From assembly GCA_026982915.1 (NCBI GenBank), contig JALWQU010000008.1:1-9335 (forward strand): a stretch of DNA of 9,335 nucleotides. The letters are read 5' to 3'. Source of the DNA: Candidatus Altimarinota bacterium (GTDB taxonomy: Bacteria; Patescibacteriota; Gracilibacteria; UBA4473). Every line of letters begins with the position of its first letter. Positions within the stretch are counted from its first letter, which is position 1. The notes beneath the pieces were generated by a model. The model did not search any database, was not told the origin of the DNA, and saw only the letters and a program-made list of their open reading frames with translations. The translations under genes and the position numbers were made by a program. Of this stretch, positions 1 through 7,231 are shown piece after piece.

Positions 1-157
1 TGGCCTCTCCTGTTTCCAAAGAAAGTTCGTCAAGCTCTCTTTGCGGTACCAAGGCAAGTCGTATTTTGGCCTCTTTTGCTTGAATTTGTTCATCAAGATC
101 CGCCTCTGATATAAACTCAGGAGAATTTGGTGCGAAAGCTAGGTTGGTGGCATTCAT
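1..157 (-). CDS. Partial CDS, unknown protein (N-terminal 52 residues)
   Basis: An open frame begins at an ATG (bases 157-155) and runs off the left edge of the window after 52 codons. The start overlaps the stop of the preceding gene as TAATG, an arrangement typical of translational coupling, which is why I prefer it. A second ATG four bases further on is in another frame and hits a stop after four codons. The visible peptide opens MNATNLAFAPNSPEF and continues into an acidic, helix-prone stretch rich in E, D, Q and K. It has no signal peptide, membrane segment or cysteine, so a cytoplasmic protein is likely. I do not recognise the family and give no function. It is probably co-transcribed with the 117-residue protein gene upstream. 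Confidence 0.6.
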   Translation of the reverse strand, partial: MNATNLAFAPNSPEFISEADLDEQIQAKEAKIRLALVPQRELDELSLETGEA

Positions 158-510
158 TATTTAGTGATATTAAGTTCTTTTTCTAGTTGGATAAGTCGTT
201 TTAATTTTTCTTTTTTTTCTTCTAGGGTTAGCTCCTTTTTGTTCTCGTATTTACGAAAAGTTTCTTCTGCACTTACCGCAAAATTATCTTTTATTTGGTC
301 AAACTTCTTCTTAGCGTCTCGTAGAATGGTAATTGATTTTTGAGCCTCTTCGTTAGTAATTTCACCGGTATCAACTTTTGCATTAATAGCTTCGATAGCT
401 GACTCAAGTGTTTTTTTGTGACCAATGGTCATAAGAAATAAAAGATCCTCTTCACTTAATCCTTTTGCTGATTTTGCATTAATTAGTATTTGGTGAACGT
501 CTGAATTCAT
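157..510 (-). CDS. Hypothetical small charged cytoplasmic protein (117 aa)
   Basis: This complete 117-codon gene starts at ATG (510-508) and ends in TAA. The protein is rich in Lys and Glu, has no cysteine, no signal peptide and no membrane helix, so it should be soluble and cytoplasmic. Residues about 19-24 read LSEEDL. The last 30 residues (about 88-117) are strongly charged, with leucines at helical spacing (KEKLKRLIQLEKEL), suggesting a terminal helix or short coiled coil. I do not recognise the family. It is the first gene of a minus-strand operon whose next member starts within its stop codon. It diverges from mutS across a 145-base intergenic region. No Shine-Dalgarno sequence precedes the start; the upstream bases are almost all A and T. 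The coding call rests on length, the coupled downstream gene and plausible composition. Confidence 0.65.
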   Translation of the reverse strand: MNSDVHQILINAKSAKGLSEEDLLFLMTIGHKKTLESAIEAINAKVDTGEITNEEAQKSITILRDAKKKFDQIKDNFAVSAEETFRKYENKKELTLEEKKEKLKRLIQLEKELNITK

Positions 511-528
511 GATATTTTTTATAAATCG

Positions 529-554
529 TTTATATTGTAGCTGATAAAATTCAA
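529..554 (-). promoter_or_regulatory. Weak candidate promoter for the 117-aa gene operon
   Basis: Read on the minus strand, this AT-rich stretch contains TTGAAT (554-549) followed by TATAAA (534-529) with a 14-base spacer. An alternative -10, TACAAT, lies at 539-534. Neither spacing is good for sigma70, so only the general position is supported. Some promoter should lie here because the gene is first on its strand. Confidence 0.25.
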
Positions 555-606
555 AATGGCTAGAAAAATATGAAAATTCTTTTTCTGAAGATTTGTTATT
601 TATCAG
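541..606. repeat. Inverted repeat CTGATAAA / TTTATCAG in divergent promoter region
   Basis: CTGATAAA (541-548) and its exact reverse complement TTTATCAG (599-606) are separated by 50 bases. The right half lies in the spacer between the proposed -35 and -10 of mutS. The left half abuts the possible promoter of the leftward gene. The placement would suit an operator acting on both genes, but an 8-base match in 145 AT-rich bases can easily occur by chance. Confidence 0.25.
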
Positions 607-619
607 AATACTTTATAAT
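593..619 (+). promoter_or_regulatory. Sigma70-type promoter for mutS
   Basis: A perfect -10 hexamer TATAAT (614-619) is preceded by TTGTTA (593-598) with a short 15-base spacer. Transcription would start near 626, giving a leader of about 30 bases before the mutS ATG. The leader has no Shine-Dalgarno sequence. The -10 is convincing; the -35 less so because of the spacing. Confidence 0.55.
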
Positions 620-655
620 ATGCTCACAAAAAATATTAATAACCTGTAAGCATTA

Positions 656-3235
656 ATGGCTACGCCCGTACAACGCCAATATTGGGAACTCAAGAAACAA
701 AACCCCGAAGCCATTTTATTTTTCAGACTCGGGGATTTTTATGAAATGTTTTTTGATGATGCGAGACTCTGTGCACGAATTTTGGGAATTACGCTAACCG
801 CTCGACACAAAGGTACGGAAAATGAAATGCCTATGTGTGGCATGCCTTACCATTCGCATAAAGCTTATTTAGAGACACTCGTGTCACAGGGTTATAAGGT
901 TGCCATTGCCGAGCAAGTCGAAACAGAACCGGGCAAAATTCATCGTAAAGTCGTCCGGATTGTTACCCCTGGGACGAGTCAGGAGGAAAATCTAAACCCC
1001 GATCAAAATAATTTTTTAGTAGGGATTATTCGCAAAAAAACAAAGCCCAAAGGGACAAAAACTTATGCTATTGCGGTTTCGGATCTCTCGACAGGGGAGT
1101 TTCGGACGAGTTATTTTACCGATGAGATTTTGTTTTTTGATGAGCTTTATAAGCTCAATCCTCGTGAAATTTTATGCGAATCCGAACTTTTTAGTGATCA
1201 AGAATTTTGTTCAAAATTACCAAAAACGCTTATCACGCCTCGTTCCCAAATTACTGAAAAATCAGCGCGATTATTGCTTCAGGAGCATTTTGGGTTGCCC
1301 GATTTAACTTCTTTTGGGCTTGAGAAACTGGAGGATCAGATAGAAGTTTCCGCCTTGGTCCTACATTATTTGACCGAGACACAAAAAACGGATTTACAGC
1401 ATATTCAAAAAATAACCCCTTATTCAACGGACATTTTTATGCATCTAGATCAGCAAACTTTTAGGCATTTAGAGGTGTTTTCGCCTATTTATAGTGAGGA
1501 AAAAAGCGCGACATTTATCTCTATTTTTGAAAAAGCTCATACCGCTATGGGGTCACGAAAAGTTCATCAGTGGATAGCCCAACCACTACGAGATTTGTCT
1601 CGCCTCAATCAACGGTTATCAGGCGTTCGTGATCTGATTGATAATTATGATTTATTATCAAAACTGAGTGCGCAATTTCGTCACATAGCCGACCTTGAAC
1701 GATTACTGGGGCGTATCTGTACGGGGCAGGGGAATCCTCGTGATCTCGCTTCTTTGCGATCTTCTTTGGCTATTTTACCCGAAATTACCGAAACCTTATC
1801 GCTGGCTTCAGCGGAGATTTTAACCGATAAAAAAGATTGTTTTAAGGGATTTGAGCGTTTGTTTTCAACTCTATCTACACAACTCGTTGATAATCCACCC
1901 GTTGATATTACCACGGGAGGGATTATCCGTGATGGGTTTGATGCACGGTTAGACGAACTGCGTTTATTGTCAGGAAAGGCGAAAACTTGGCTGGATCAAT
2001 ATTTAGCCGAACAAAAAGAAAAAACGGGCATTAATACCCTTCGTGTAAAGTTTTCTAAAAACTTTGGATTTTGTCTCGAAGTTTCTAAGGGGCAGATCGA
2101 TAAAGCCCCTGAATCATGGACAAGGCGACAAACACTCGTGAACGCAGAACGATTTTTGACCCCGGAACTGGCGAAATATGAGGACAAGGTATTATCCGCG
2201 GAGACAGAAGCTTATGCCCTAGAACATCAGCTTTTTTTGGATTTAAGAGCGTTAGTGGTACAGCAGGTTTACCCTATTCAGCAACTAGCGAAAGCTATTG
2301 CGAGAATTGACGCGCTTTTGGTTTTTGCACGAACGGCCCAAAAGCATCAGTGGCATCAGCCAGTACTAACCGAAGAAGGGGATTTTAGTATTGTCGAAGG
2401 GCGGCATCCTGTGGTCGAAAAAGTTTCAACCGAAACCTTTATCGCGAATAATTGTTATCTGTCTAGTCGTTCGGCGTTACACCTGATAACGGGGCCGAAT
2501 ATGGCGGGGAAATCGACTTATTTACGACAAAATGCCCTGATTATTTTACTCGGACAAATGGGGTGTTTTGTACCGGCAAAAAAAGCTTCATGGGGTCTTG
2601 TTGACCGTATTTTTACACGGGTTGGGGCTTCTGATAATCTAGCAGGCGGGAAATCTACTTTTTTTGTGGAAATGACCGAAACGGCGCATATTCTAAACGC
2701 GGCAACGGATAAAAGTTTTGTTATTTTAGACGAGATTGGGCGCGGTACGTCAACTTTTGATGGGATTTCTCTCGCGTGGGCGATTGTGGAATTTTTACAC
2801 GATACAATTAAGTGTAAAACCTTATTCGCAACGCATTACCATGAGCTAACAGAGCTGGTAAATGATTTGCCTTGTGCGGGAAATTATCATATCGCGGTTA
2901 GTCAGAATAAAAAAGGTATTATTTTTTTACGGAAGATAAAAAAAGGCGGTGTTTCTGATTCCTTTGGTATTGAGGTTGCAAAATTAGCGGGTCTTCCCAA
3001 AAAGGTTATCCAGCAGGCTCGGTCTGTTCTAGACAGACTGGAATCAGAAAATTTATTAACCGGAAAACCTAACCTTTTTAATATACCTCGTCAAAAGGTC
3101 ATTACGCCTGATTCAAAAGTAACTTCTGAAGATCAAATCTTAATAGATAGTATCAAAGCCATGAATCCCGATGAGCTGACGCCTCGTGAAGCTTTGGCTT
3201 TGTGTTATGAGTTGAAGGGGCTCGGTTCGCAATAA
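656..3235 (+). CDS. mutS: DNA mismatch repair protein MutS
   Basis: MutS binds base mismatches and small loops in new DNA and uses ATP to form a sliding clamp that recruits MutL. At 859 residues it matches the usual full length (853 in E. coli). The mismatch-reading motif GDFYEMF supplies the wedge Phe28 and Glu30 (F36 and E38 in E. coli). The expected order is mismatch domain (about 1-110), connector (120-250), lever and clamp (265-560) and ABC-type ATPase (about 565-770). The ATPase shows Walker A GPNMAGKST at 613-621, Walker B and signature DEIGRGTSTFDG from D692/E693, and switch histidine H727 in ATHYHEL. The C-terminus ends with the usual helical MNPDELTPREAL segment. All key residues are present. 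The start is fixed by an in-frame TAA nine bases upstream and by alignment from TPVQRQY. No Shine-Dalgarno is visible. No mutL lies nearby. The gene converges on the membrane-protein operon. Confidence 0.97.
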   Translation: MATPVQRQYWELKKQNPEAILFFRLGDFYEMFFDDARLCARILGITLTARHKGTENEMPMCGMPYHSHKAYLETLVSQGYKVAIAEQVETEPGKIHRKVVRIVTPGTSQEENLNPDQNNFLVGIIRKKTKPKGTKTYAIAVSDLSTGEFRTSYFTDEILFFDELYKLNPREILCESELFSDQEFCSKLPKTLITPRSQITEKSARLLLQEHFGLPDLTSFGLEKLEDQIEVSALVLHYLTETQKTDLQHIQKITPYSTDIFMHLDQQTFRHLEVFSPIYSEEKSATFISIFEKAHTAMGSRKVHQWIAQPLRDLSRLNQRLSGVRDLIDNYDLLSKLSAQFRHIADLERLLGRICTGQGNPRDLASLRSSLAILPEITETLSLASAEILTDKKDCFKGFERLFSTLSTQLVDNPPVDITTGGIIRDGFDARLDELRLLSGKAKTWLDQYLAEQKEKTGINTLRVKFSKNFGFCLEVSKGQIDKAPESWTRRQTLVNAERFLTPELAKYEDKVLSAETEAYALEHQLFLDLRALVVQQVYPIQQLAKAIARIDALLVFARTAQKHQWHQPVLTEEGDFSIVEGRHPVVEKVSTETFIANNCYLSSRSALHLITGPNMAGKSTYLRQNALIILLGQMGCFVPAKKASWGLVDRIFTRVGASDNLAGGKSTFFVEMTETAHILNAATDKSFVILDEIGRGTSTFDGISLAWAIVEFLHDTIKCKTLFATHYHELTELVNDLPCAGNYHIAVSQNKKGIIFLRKIKKGGVSDSFGIEVAKLAGLPKKVIQQARSVLDRLESENLLTGKPNLFNIPRQKVITPDSKVTSEDQILIDSIKAMNPDELTPREALALCYELKGLGSQ

Positions 3236-3254
3236 AAAATACACATAAAGAGGG

Positions 3255-3346
3255 CGTCATCCTGAATTTATTTCAGGATCTAACCATGTTATTATTTCTC
3301 AATTATATTTTCTCTCCGCTAGATCTCGGTATTCATCGGGATGACG
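3255..3346. repeat. Composite palindromic repeat (two inverted short repeat units, REP/MITE-like)
   Basis: A 28-base left unit (3255-3282) and a 27-base right unit (3320-3346) are inverted relative to each other around a 37-base AT-rich centre. Both begin, read inward from the outside, with CGTCATCC and end with GATCTA. The middle of the left unit forms its own hairpin (ATCCTGAA, five-base loop, TTCAGGAT). The right unit forms a weaker hairpin with G-T pairs. The element therefore has outer palindromic ends, inner palindromic ends and internal hairpins, as in paired REP/BIME-type or small MITE-like elements. It sits between the converging stops of mutS and the 466-aa gene, where it may also slow transcription from both sides. 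No T-run follows the stems, so I do not call it an intrinsic terminator. Confidence 0.7.
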
Positions 3347-3403
3347 AGATTTTCCTTAATATTATTGGGAGGATATTTTCTGATTCCGCTTAGCCTAATG
3401 GGA

Positions 3404-4804
3404 TTAATTATTACCGGCCATCAAAAAGAATCGTATAATCGTCCAGGAAGAGAAAGCGACAAAGAGACCGATGACGACCATCTTGATGATAGTTTTAGAA
3501 TTTTCCACGGCCTCATCGTCACCGAAGTGTGTAATCATTCGGAATCCAGCCCACACGATAGCAAAAACACCAAATACCCCAATAAATCCAAGCATCCAGT
3601 TTATCCATCGGGTAATAATCATCAGTAGTTTTGAGGTTTCCGGTAGACTGATGGCACCCGTTGAAGGATTAAAGAAGGTGGTCATAGTTGTATTCGCTAA
3701 AAGGATAACGATAATACCGACAATAACATAGATAATTCGTTTTTTTAGTTTGCCCATAGCTTCATCTTCACCACCACCAAGTATAAGCTGAATAGCCGAA
3801 ACAACAATAACCAATACGCCAATCGGCACGACAAAGGTCAGTAAGAAACTGATAAATCCATCGATTTGCGTTATCAGTGCCCCTCCAAAGCTATTTAGAT
3901 TACTGCCTTCTTGCAGGATTTGCCCCTCGGTTCCAAAGAAAACACTATCAATAAGCGTCGCGGCGAGGAGGATAACCACAAACCCCGCCATCATACCAAG
4001 TATTTCATTTTTGGCTTTCTTGTAGGCTTCTTCATCGGTTCGTACCACCAAAAGATAGATCCCTGAAAAAATCAAAAGCAATATGGCAATAGGGATAATT
4101 AGTTTTTTGATATAACCAATTATTTTTTCAACAAGACATCGTATTTCTTTACCTTCACAGCCATCTTTTATATAATTTTTAATATCAATTTTCTGATCAA
4201 GAATGGTTCTGTCACCAAATATTTCACTCGAGTCGGTCGTTTTTTTTATGTATTTTTTAGTGCCTTTAACATCTTCCCCGTCTACTTTATCACAAGCGGA
4301 TTGATCTCCATCAGCACATTTATTTTGGGAGGCTGTTAGATCCGTGATACAACCTGGAGCCGATTGGTCTTTACTGCAATCTGGTTCTGTTTCTTTGGTA
4401 CAGGCATTGGAGGTTGAATCAGCTGAACACTCATTTGTTACTTCAGTTTTTGCTGTTTCACATCCTGGATAATCTGGGTCATTAACACAAATGAGTTTTT
4501 CCCCAGCATTTGATTTTAATGCTTCTCTTTTGAGTTTAGCAACTGCCTTTTGCCCCATAGCAATATTATTTTTACGCTCTACTATTTCTTGCTGAATCTC
4601 TTCAATTTTCTCCTGATCCTTAGGGCTTACGCTATTGCTAGATTTAAGCTGCTGTAACGTATCTTCGCGTCTTTTTAGAATTTTTATTTGATACCTTACT
4701 TCATCTTCTTCGTATTGTATATCAATATCAATATTAGCTTCTACCTGCATGGTGTTCAATGGTAATAAGAGAAATATCGAAAACGCTAGTAATATTTTTT
4801 TCAT
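3404..4804 (-). CDS. Secreted cysteine-paired membrane protein with three VirB2/T4SS-pilin-like two-helix modules (466 aa)
   Basis: Residues 1-23 form a signal peptide (MKKILLAFSIFLLL..., likely cut after VEA). The exported part has a charged helical segment (about 35-100), then ten cysteines, all in pairs: 106/115, 126/135, 143/152, 163/171 and 216/223. Several loops carry Asp just after the first Cys (CVND, CSKD). Six membrane helices follow as three repeated hairpins (about 234-290, 318-378 and 401-463). Each is helix, a charged loop (TDEEAYKKAK, GGGEDEAMGKLKK, FGDDEAVENSK), then helix. This resembles VirB2/TrbC and the T4SS-pilin family of candidate-phyla bacteria, where the charged loop faces the cytoplasm; with the signal peptide this puts the N-terminal domain outside. 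It starts three bases after the 760-aa gene's stop and is its paralogue: residues 401-460 match residues 700-759 of that protein at about 25 of 60 positions by hand alignment. A VirB6-like channel is an alternative. The exact function is unknown. Confidence 0.85.
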   Translation of the reverse strand: MKKILLAFSIFLLLPLNTMQVEANIDIDIQYEEDEVRYQIKILKRREDTLQQLKSSNSVSPKDQEKIEEIQQEIVERKNNIAMGQKAVAKLKREALKSNAGEKLICVNDPDYPGCETAKTEVTNECSADSTSNACTKETEPDCSKDQSAPGCITDLTASQNKCADGDQSACDKVDGEDVKGTKKYIKKTTDSSEIFGDRTILDQKIDIKNYIKDGCEGKEIRCLVEKIIGYIKKLIIPIAILLLIFSGIYLLVVRTDEEAYKKAKNEILGMMAGFVVILLAATLIDSVFFGTEGQILQEGSNLNSFGGALITQIDGFISFLLTFVVPIGVLVIVVSAIQLILGGGEDEAMGKLKKRIIYVIVGIIVILLANTTMTTFFNPSTGAISLPETSKLLMIITRWINWMLGFIGVFGVFAIVWAGFRMITHFGDDEAVENSKTIIKMVVIGLFVAFSSWTIIRFFLMAGNN

Positions 4805-4807
4805 TTT

Positions 4808-7090
4808 TTAGATTATAAATCTTGTTATGGTGTAGGCGGAATAAGCCACAATAAGGCCTATCACACTGCCAATAATCATTTTCTTGGCTTTTCCGGTTGT
4901 TTCATCGTCACCAAGACTGATAACATAATAAAGCCCTGATAGAACAACCATAAAGAGTGCCATAGCCGCAATAAAGCCCAAAATGTAATTGGTAATCCCG
5001 ATAATTTCTTTGACGATAGAATCCGCATTTATACCACCGCCTCCATCACGAAGGTCTACCCATCTGGTTATTGATTCAGCGAGTAATATAATAACGAGAG
5101 CCAGTATAAAAATTTTAATAAATTCTTTTTCTTTTTGAATGGTGTCATCATCGTCACCTCCCATAATTAAAGCATAACCCGATCGAATACCCGCAATGAG
5201 GGCCACACCGCCAGCTATATATTTCATGAGGTGTGTGAGTGTTTGAACAATAGACAGGAACTTACCAATCCCGTCTTTTCCGTCTAATCCGCCGGACTCA
5301 TTGGTCGGATCAAAGACGTTGAAGGCTAGGTATTCAGCGGCTGATACAATCAATAAACCGAGTAATAACCAACCTAATTGTTTTTTAGCTTCAGAAAGAG
5401 CTTCCTCCTCGCCCCGTGAAATAACGAATTTAACACCGACTGCCACAAGGTACAATAACGCAATAGACCCAATGATATAGTTAATAATCTTTACAATACT
5501 ATTCTTAGGCTTTATGAGGTTATAGAGTCCGTCTTTTATACCAACGGTGGTTTCTGACTCATCATCTACAACTTTGGTAATTTTATTATGCTTAATAAGA
5601 CTATCGAATTGTCCCTTTGATGGAAGCTTGAGCCTTTTGTTTATTTTTCGTTGCTTTAGGGCTTCTGCTGAAGGTTTTGCCCCACTAGTACACTCGCCAC
5701 CAGCCGCTGTAACCTCATCGCATTTAGCTTGCTTCATGGCATCAGAAGCTTTTTCACATTTTGTTTCATCTTTTTCACAGAGTGGGTCGTAGTATTCGGC
5801 TTCGGCCGCTTTTCTGTCTTCGGGAGAGCCAATTCGTTCAACTTCATGGCAAGCAGTACTATTAGTATTGGGGTCCTTCGCACAGATCGCTTTTTGTTTT
5901 TTGAGGTATTCTGACTGAGCGGACTGACTGGCATTTTCACAGCCCAACCCATCATTTTTACAAGTCTCATCTGTTGCCTTTTGGGCTTCACGTTCTTTTT
6001 TAGCCTCTTCTTCCTCTTCATCATCAAGTCGTTCTTGGGCTGCTACGGGATCTTGTTTATCCTCTTCAGTCTGAAACAAAGCGGCTTCTTTTTGATCTAG
6101 ATTTTCTTTAGCTTTTTCTTGTTTTGCTTTAGCGGCTTCAAAATCGTTCTTGAGTCTTACTTCTTTTTCTTTTGCAGCCTCTTTCAGTGTAGTCGTTTGT
6201 TTTAATTTTTGATCGGCTTTTTGTGTGTCCTGTAGGGCTTTATCAAGTTCCTTACTGGCTTCTGTCATATTGCAACCGGGTGTTTCAGCACAACTTTTTT
6301 TATAGGCTTGAGCTGCTTCGTATTGGTCAAAGGCAGCTTTTGCCTTCTCTTTCTCTCGACGTGCTTGGCTTTCGAGTCTATCAACTGCGGCCTCTTGATT
6401 ATTAAATTCTGTCAGCTTATTGTTCGTATTAGCGACTGTATTGTCTAAATTTTTTTCGGCGTCATTATATTCTGCATTGGCCTCATCGGCCCTTTGTTGG
6501 AACTTATCAGTTAGAGCTCTTCGATCATCTTCAAATTGTGATTGGTGTAGATCCTTTACATTATTTGATAATTTAGAATTAAGTTCAGTTTCTTTATCAA
6601 CAAGTTGGTAATCAACATTTAGTAAATCATTAGCGGCTTTTTGTTGTTTTTGTCTTAATGATGAAATATTACCATCGAGCTTCTCTCTTTGTGCCTCTAA
6701 GCGTATTTTTTCCTGTCTTCCTACGGGAGTACTTGTATCAACTTCGTTTATCTTTTTACTGAGAGCTTCTTTTTCATCTATTTTATTTAGAATTTTTCCA
6801 GATATTTGAGAGTGTTGAGCTTTAACTCTTTGTTTCTCCTGCTTAATTATTTCTAATTGCTCATTCGTTTTATTAAACTCTTTCTGTAGCTCCGCTGTTT
6901 TTTCTCGTTCTTTCTTGATTATTTCAGCCTTAGCCTTTTCTTCTCGTTGAACCGTACCTTCTTCACAATTATTGCCTGAAAAGAAATCCCCGAAAGCCTG
7001 TCCCCATGTTCGCTCACAATCTTCAGCGGCTAAGGCATTGCCATAGGGCAGTATAAGGAGTATACTCAGGGTTAAAAGAAACTTTTTCAT
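4808..7090 (-). CDS. Secreted coiled-coil membrane protein with three VirB2/T4SS-pilin-like two-helix modules (760 aa)
   Basis: Residues 1-21 are a clear signal peptide (MKKFLLTLSILLILPYGNALA, then AEDC). A long Lys/Glu/Ala/Gln-rich region (about 45-370) with heptad-like spacing should be an extended exported coiled coil. Twelve cysteines, all outside the membrane part, fall in six close pairs: 25/42, 267/273, 377/384, 403/414, 438/445 and 457/467. Three pairs share a Cys-x-[NK]-Asp start (CKND, CAKD, CEKD), also seen in the 466-aa neighbour. From about 530 come three two-helix modules (about 533-591, 617-678 and 700-759) with loops SRGEEEALSEAKK, GGDDDDTIQKEKE and LGDDETTGKAKK. Positive residues in these loops place them in the cytoplasm, as in VirB2-type pilins. 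It leads a two-gene operon with its paralogue and has a strong promoter. The start is set by the signal peptide; no Shine-Dalgarno is present. SMC-like similarity of the coiled coil would be compositional only. The exact function is unknown; an envelope or secretion complex is inferred. Confidence 0.85.
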   Translation of the reverse strand: MKKFLLTLSILLILPYGNALAAEDCERTWGQAFGDFFSGNNCEEGTVQREEKAKAEIIKKEREKTAELQKEFNKTNEQLEIIKQEKQRVKAQHSQISGKILNKIDEKEALSKKINEVDTSTPVGRQEKIRLEAQREKLDGNISSLRQKQQKAANDLLNVDYQLVDKETELNSKLSNNVKDLHQSQFEDDRRALTDKFQQRADEANAEYNDAEKNLDNTVANTNNKLTEFNNQEAAVDRLESQARREKEKAKAAFDQYEAAQAYKKSCAETPGCNMTEASKELDKALQDTQKADQKLKQTTTLKEAAKEKEVRLKNDFEAAKAKQEKAKENLDQKEAALFQTEEDKQDPVAAQERLDDEEEEEAKKEREAQKATDETCKNDGLGCENASQSAQSEYLKKQKAICAKDPNTNSTACHEVERIGSPEDRKAAEAEYYDPLCEKDETKCEKASDAMKQAKCDEVTAAGGECTSGAKPSAEALKQRKINKRLKLPSKGQFDSLIKHNKITKVVDDESETTVGIKDGLYNLIKPKNSIVKIINYIIGSIALLYLVAVGVKFVISRGEEEALSEAKKQLGWLLLGLLIVSAAEYLAFNVFDPTNESGGLDGKDGIGKFLSIVQTLTHLMKYIAGGVALIAGIRSGYALIMGGDDDDTIQKEKEFIKIFILALVIILLAESITRWVDLRDGGGGINADSIVKEIIGITNYILGFIAAMALFMVVLSGLYYVISLGDDETTGKAKKMIIGSVIGLIVAYSAYTITRFII

Positions 7091-7117
7091 GATGGTTTGA
7101 AGTGATAAAATCCTGAT

Positions 7118-7146
7118 AGTATACCCTAATTAAGATGATTTTTCAA
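7118..7146 (-). promoter_or_regulatory. Sigma70-type promoter for the two-gene membrane operon
   Basis: On the minus strand TTGAAA (7146-7141) and TATACT (7123-7118) are separated by the ideal 17 bases. Transcription would begin near 7111, about 20 bases before the ATG of the 760-aa gene. This is the best promoter in the window and probably drives both membrane-protein genes, since only three bases separate them. Confidence 0.7.
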
Positions 7147-7190
7147 TATTTATTCAAAAATTATGAGTAAGCCACGAAATGGCATAAAGT

Positions 7191-7218
7191 TTGTTTTGAT
7201 ACGGTTTTAGACTAAAGT
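7191..7218 (+). promoter_or_regulatory. Candidate promoter for ispE
   Basis: TTGTTT (7191-7196) and TAAAGT (7213-7218) lie 16 bases apart, upstream of ispE and divergent from the membrane-operon promoter. The predicted start near 7225 would leave only a few bases before the ATG, a nearly leaderless mRNA. Both hexamers are imperfect. Confidence 0.35.
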
Positions 7219-7231
7219 ACCACTAGAAGTA

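Noticed and set aside
3255..3350. Intrinsic terminator for mutS or the 466-aa gene
   Set aside because: Hairpins exist but none is GC-rich and followed directly by a T-run on either strand; they are better explained as the repeat element.
3341..3628. Plus-strand open frame of 95 codons with a hydrophobic start
   Set aside because: Most of it is antisense to the conserved last membrane module of the 466-aa protein; the start lies in the repeat element and no promoter or ribosome-binding site supports it.
5734..6027. Minus-strand 97-codon frame rich in Lys and Met
   Set aside because: It is a shifted frame inside the 760-aa gene; the composition follows from the Glu/Lys-rich codons of the real frame.
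5980..6960. SMC/RecN-like or chromosome-partition protein based on the coiled coil
   Set aside because: No ATPase motifs are present, and a signal peptide plus six membrane helices place the coil outside the cytoplasm.
7171..7183. Small palindrome GCCA-CGAAA-TGGC upstream of ispE
   Set aside because: Only four base pairs; too short to separate from chance or to call a regulator site.
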